From: CAZIMM01 sp964540415
Lineage (GTDB): Bacteria; Bacillota; Clostridia; Oscillospirales; Acutalibacteraceae
Assembly: GCA_964540415.1 (NCBI GenBank)
Contig: CAZIMM010000097.1
Location: 1-8,010, forward strand
Length of the DNA stretch: 8,010 nucleotides
Direction: 5' to 3'
This document shows, piece after piece, positions 6,413 to 8,010 of the stretch (its first letter is position 1; every line of letters starts with the position of its first letter). Both the position numbers and the translations under genes were made by a program. The notes below the pieces were generated by a model that worked only from the letters and a program-made list of their open reading frames with translations, searched no databases and had not been told where the DNA came from.

Positions 6413-6613
6413 ATGGCTAGTAACGGTAGCTCAAAGGGCATGGTTCCCGAGGCACGCGAAGCGCTCGACCGTTTTAAGATGGAAGCTGCGAGCGAAGTCG
6501 GTGTTAACCTTAAGCAGGGCTATAACGGTGACCTCACTTCTCGCGAAGCAGGCTCCGTCGGCGGACAGATGGTCAAAAAGATGATCGAGTCCTACGAAAA
6601 GAATATGAAATAA
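6413..6613 (+). CDS. Alpha/beta-type small acid-soluble spore protein
   Basis: A 66-residue SASP, which coats and protects DNA in the dormant forespore and is degraded by the GPR protease at germination. The sequence follows the family pattern: an EALDRFKMEAASEVGVNL block (16-33), in which MEAASEV corresponds to the GPR recognition site with probable cleavage after Glu24, and a second DNA-binding block, SREAGSVGGQMVKKMIE (43-59). The usual NGSVGG is AGSVGG here. The residue after the cleavage Glu is Ala rather than the common Ile or Phe, a small departure. The start at 6413 is set by an AAGGGGTG site; the longer version from GTG 6371 would add a Cys/Lys-rich extension not seen in the family. 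It is a single-gene unit with its own candidate forespore promoter and a strong terminator, and it marks the organism as a spore former. Confidence 0.93.
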   Translation: MASNGSSKGMVPEAREALDRFKMEAASEVGVNLKQGYNGDLTSREAGSVGGQMVKKMIESYEKNMK

Positions 6614-6659
6614 CGTAAGCAAATAAACTCCGGGCTGTTTTGATAACCGCCCGAAACCC

Positions 6660-6701
6660 GCAGGGACAAGTGCAAAATGTTGCGCTTGCCTCTGCTTTTT
6701 T
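6660..6701 (+). terminator. Rho-independent terminator of the SASP gene
   Basis: A 14-pair stem (6660-6673 with 6682-6695) with one A-C mismatch and two G-U pairs, an eight-base loop, then six T's (6696-6701). A smaller hairpin (CGGGC/GCCCG, 6631-6653, without a T-tract) precedes it. A short CTGC/GCAG repeat with a second T run (6692-6714) follows and may act as a backup. Confidence 0.88.
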
Positions 6702-6736
6702 ATGCAGCTTTTTTCGTTCTCTATAACTCAGCTGTT

Positions 6737-6757
6737 TGACAAAATAAGTATTTGTCA
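6737..6757. promoter_or_regulatory. Operator-like palindrome upstream of the uroD-like gene
   Basis: Perfect 7-base arms, TGACAAA and TTTGTCA, separated by seven bases, centred about 26 bases upstream of the -35 of the next gene. Size and symmetry fit a dimeric regulator. The position upstream of the -35 would suit an activator, or a repressor acting through looping. The regulator is unknown. Bases 6614-6833 otherwise hold no gene, only the terminator and promoter elements. Confidence 0.4.
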
Positions 6758-6772
6758 CCGAATAATTTTTTG

Positions 6773-6801
6773 TTGCCAATTTCATATAATTATGATATAA
6801 T
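6773..6801 (+). promoter_or_regulatory. Sigma-A promoter of the uroD-like gene
   Basis: -35 TTGCCA (6773-6778), an exact 17-base spacer, and a consensus TATAAT (6796-6801) preceded by TGA, which makes an extended -10. The transcript start is near 6808, giving a leader of about 44 bases. Confidence 0.8.
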
Positions 6802-6835
6802 TCAAATTACAAAACAAACCTCTCAAACTTTTATT

Positions 6836-6841
6836 GGAGGG
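6836..6841 (+). promoter_or_regulatory. Ribosome binding site of the uroD-like gene
   Basis: GGAGGG ten bases before the ATG at 6852. An in-frame TTG at 6834 overlaps this site and so cannot be its start. Confidence 0.85.
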
Positions 6842-6851
6842 AATAATTTAT

Positions 6852-7835
6852 ATGACACAGCGTGAACGTTTTATCAAATCATTGAGACGCGAAAAGATAA
6901 CCGGTCATGTCCCGACATTTGAACTGGATTTCTTCCTGACTCTTGAAGCAGTCGGCAAAGTTCACCCCGAGCACAGAATTTTCAGACAATGGGATCAAAT
7001 GAGCCGGCGCGAGCAAAAGCTTCAGATTAATGATATGGCCGATAGCTACATACTCATTGCCGAAAAGTATCACCACAGTGCAATTTTTGTTCATCCGAAT
7101 CCGAATAATGCGGAAGGCACATTGCAAACTCTTGAGGCAATTCGCAAAAAAAGCGGTGATGAGTATTTCCTTATGCTGCACGGTGATCCGACGCTTTCGA
7201 TGCCCGACGGCGGCAACATGATGAAATTCACCGAACAGCTTTATGAGGACATCGACAGCGTTAAAGCTGAGGCGGAACGCAGGCTTGTATCATGTGTGAA
7301 AAACGCCGAAATGCTTGCTTCCCACAGTGGCCTTGTGGACGGCTTTGCTCTTTGTTCCGATTATTGCTTTAATGTCAACCCGTTTTATTCGCCTGCAATG
7401 TTTTCCGAGGTTGTTGCACCATATCTTTCACGCGTGATCGAAGAATACCGCGCAATGGGTTTCTATACAATTAAGCATACGGACGGCAATATTATGCCGA
7501 TAATAGATCAGATGGTTGATTGTAAGCCCGATGCTCTTCATTCGCTTGACCCTCAGGGCGGAGTTGACCTTGCCGAGGTAAAGCGCCTTTACGGAGACAG
7601 GGTTGCGCTTTGCGGAAATGTAAATTGCGGCTTGCTTCAAACCGGAACAGACGAAGAGGTTATTGCCGATGTTCGCCGTTCATTGCGTGAAGGCATGGGC
7701 GAAGATTCAACCGGCTATATTTTTTGCACATCCAACTGCGTATACACCGGTTTGCCTCTCGAACGTTATGAGCTGATGAACCGCATTTGGTGGAAGGAGG
7801 GCATTGTTTCACCTGACGGTACGGCAAAGCCTTAA
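6852..7835 (+). CDS. Uroporphyrinogen decarboxylase (URO-D) family protein, probable methyltransferase-like
   Basis: A 327-residue protein of the URO-D fold (COG0407 type). True HemE converts uroporphyrinogen III to coproporphyrinogen III, but the HemE N-terminal arginine/glycine substrate motif is absent. The protein instead resembles the MtaA/CmuA-like branch, whose members move methyl groups to or from corrinoid cofactors using a zinc site. Visible landmarks are MTQRERFIKSLRREKI at the N-terminus, HGDPTLSMPDG (110-120), IKHTDGNIMPIIDQ (207-220) with His209 and Asp211 where classical MtaA has His-x-Cys, DALHSLDPQGGVDL (227-240), LCGNVNCGLL (253-262) with Cys254 and Cys259, and FCTSNCVYTGLP (291-302) with Cys292 and Cys296. 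The start at 6852 is set by GGAGGG. It is transcribed alone from a strong promoter. No corrinoid protein or other methyltransferase partner lies within the window. Fold is secure; the reaction is unknown. Confidence 0.85.
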   Translation: MTQRERFIKSLRREKITGHVPTFELDFFLTLEAVGKVHPEHRIFRQWDQMSRREQKLQINDMADSYILIAEKYHHSAIFVHPNPNNAEGTLQTLEAIRKKSGDEYFLMLHGDPTLSMPDGGNMMKFTEQLYEDIDSVKAEAERRLVSCVKNAEMLASHSGLVDGFALCSDYCFNVNPFYSPAMFSEVVAPYLSRVIEEYRAMGFYTIKHTDGNIMPIIDQMVDCKPDALHSLDPQGGVDLAEVKRLYGDRVALCGNVNCGLLQTGTDEEVIADVRRSLREGMGEDSTGYIFCTSNCVYTGLPLERYELMNRIWWKEGIVSPDGTAKP

Positions 7836-7891
7836 AATAATATTCTGTAAAGGCTTCTTCGGCTTATTACGGTAAAAAACAAATAAATGAC

Positions 7892-7931
7892 AAAATCCCC
7901 GAAAATCCTTAAACGGACTTTCGGGGATTTT
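7892..7931. terminator. Bidirectional terminator between the uroD-like gene and tRNA-Thr
   Basis: A 17-pair stem (7892-7908 with 7915-7931) with one A-C mismatch and a six-base loop, rich in A/T at its base. On the plus strand it ends with five T's (7928-7932) and closes the uroD-like transcript, 56 bases after the stop. On the minus strand it ends in TTTT, followed by a T-rich stretch, and directly abuts the CCA of the tRNA, ending that transcript. Confidence 0.9.
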
Positions 7932-8007
7932 TGGAGCTGCTAACCAGATTCGAACTGGTGACCTCATCCTTACCAAGGATGTGCTCTGCCACCTGAGCCA
8001 TAGCAGC
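7932..8007 (-). tRNA. tRNA-Thr, anticodon GGT
   Basis: A complete 76-base cloverleaf with encoded CCA. The acceptor stem GCTGCTA/TAGCAGC, D stem GCTC/GAGC, anticodon stem CATCC/GGATG and T stem ACCAG/CTGGT are all perfectly paired, and the T loop is TTCGAAT. The seven-base anticodon loop TTGGTAA places GGT at positions 34-36 (plus-strand 7972-7974), which reads threonine codons ACC and ACU. The discriminator is T. The 3' CCA touches the terminator stem, so this is the last gene of its transcript; other tRNAs may lie upstream, outside the window. Confidence 0.97.
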
Positions 8008-8010
8008 AAA

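Noticed and set aside
6631..6714. Possible small RNA or riboswitch made of the consecutive hairpins after the SASP gene
   Set aside because: The structure is explained by a terminator with a backup T-tract; there is no promoter between the SASP stop and the hairpins.
6736..6741. TTGACA as the -35 of a second promoter for the uroD-like gene
   Set aside because: No acceptable -10 at 16-18 bases; the best AT hexamer is 19 bases away. It is better explained as part of the palindrome.
6573..6785. Minus-strand 70-codon frame in the SASP-uroD spacer
   Set aside because: It runs through the terminator and the operator-like palindrome, is Arg/Lys/Cys-rich without family resemblance, and has no convincing ribosome site.

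Overview
The window looks like chromosomal DNA from a spore-forming, anaerobic Firmicute of the class Clostridia, probably a gut Oscillospirales or Ruminococcaceae relative. The evidence is an alpha/beta-type small acid-soluble spore protein gene, AGGAGG-type ribosome binding sites, sigma-A-like promoters in AT-rich spacers, and Clostridia-like versions of EF-Ts, MntP, hemolysin III and a UroD-like protein. The taxonomic placement is an inference from protein style; no rRNA is present. Codon use looks even across the window, and there is no sign of a phage, transposon or CRISPR array.

Layout. Bases 2-907 hold the end of tsf (elongation factor Ts), closed by a 12-bp perfect-stem terminator. 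Next, on the minus strand, three genes read 4330 to 1002 and probably form one operon: a GH5 glycoside hydrolase of the endoglycoceramidase type, a YczE-like membrane protein, and a secreted calcineurin-like phosphoesterase. An AT-rich divergent promoter region (about 4346-4492) separates this operon from mntP (manganese exporter) on the plus strand. mntP meets hlyIII (hemolysin III/PAQR family, minus strand) tail to tail, and their stop codons share a TTAA. hlyIII is divergent from a family-6 DNA-deoxyinosine glycosylase gene, and both use TTG starts.

Further along the plus strand come the spore-protein gene, with a possible sigma-G promoter and a good terminator, and a single-gene unit for a UroD/MtaA-like protein with a strong extended -10 promoter and an operator-like palindrome. 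The window ends with a minus-strand tRNA-Thr(GGT), which shares a long bidirectional terminator with the uroD-like gene.

How the genes relate. Most are independent housekeeping or stress units: translation (tsf, tRNA-Thr), metal export (mntP), DNA repair (deoxyinosine glycosylase) and spore DNA protection (SASP). The one grouping that could be an undescribed functional unit is GH5 + YczE-like + secreted phosphoesterase. An intracellular glycolipid-type glycosidase, an integral membrane protein and an exported phosphoesterase in one transcription unit would fit (glyco)lipid or phospho-glycoconjugate turnover, but this is inference from gene order only. I do not see a clearly novel defence or mobile system here.
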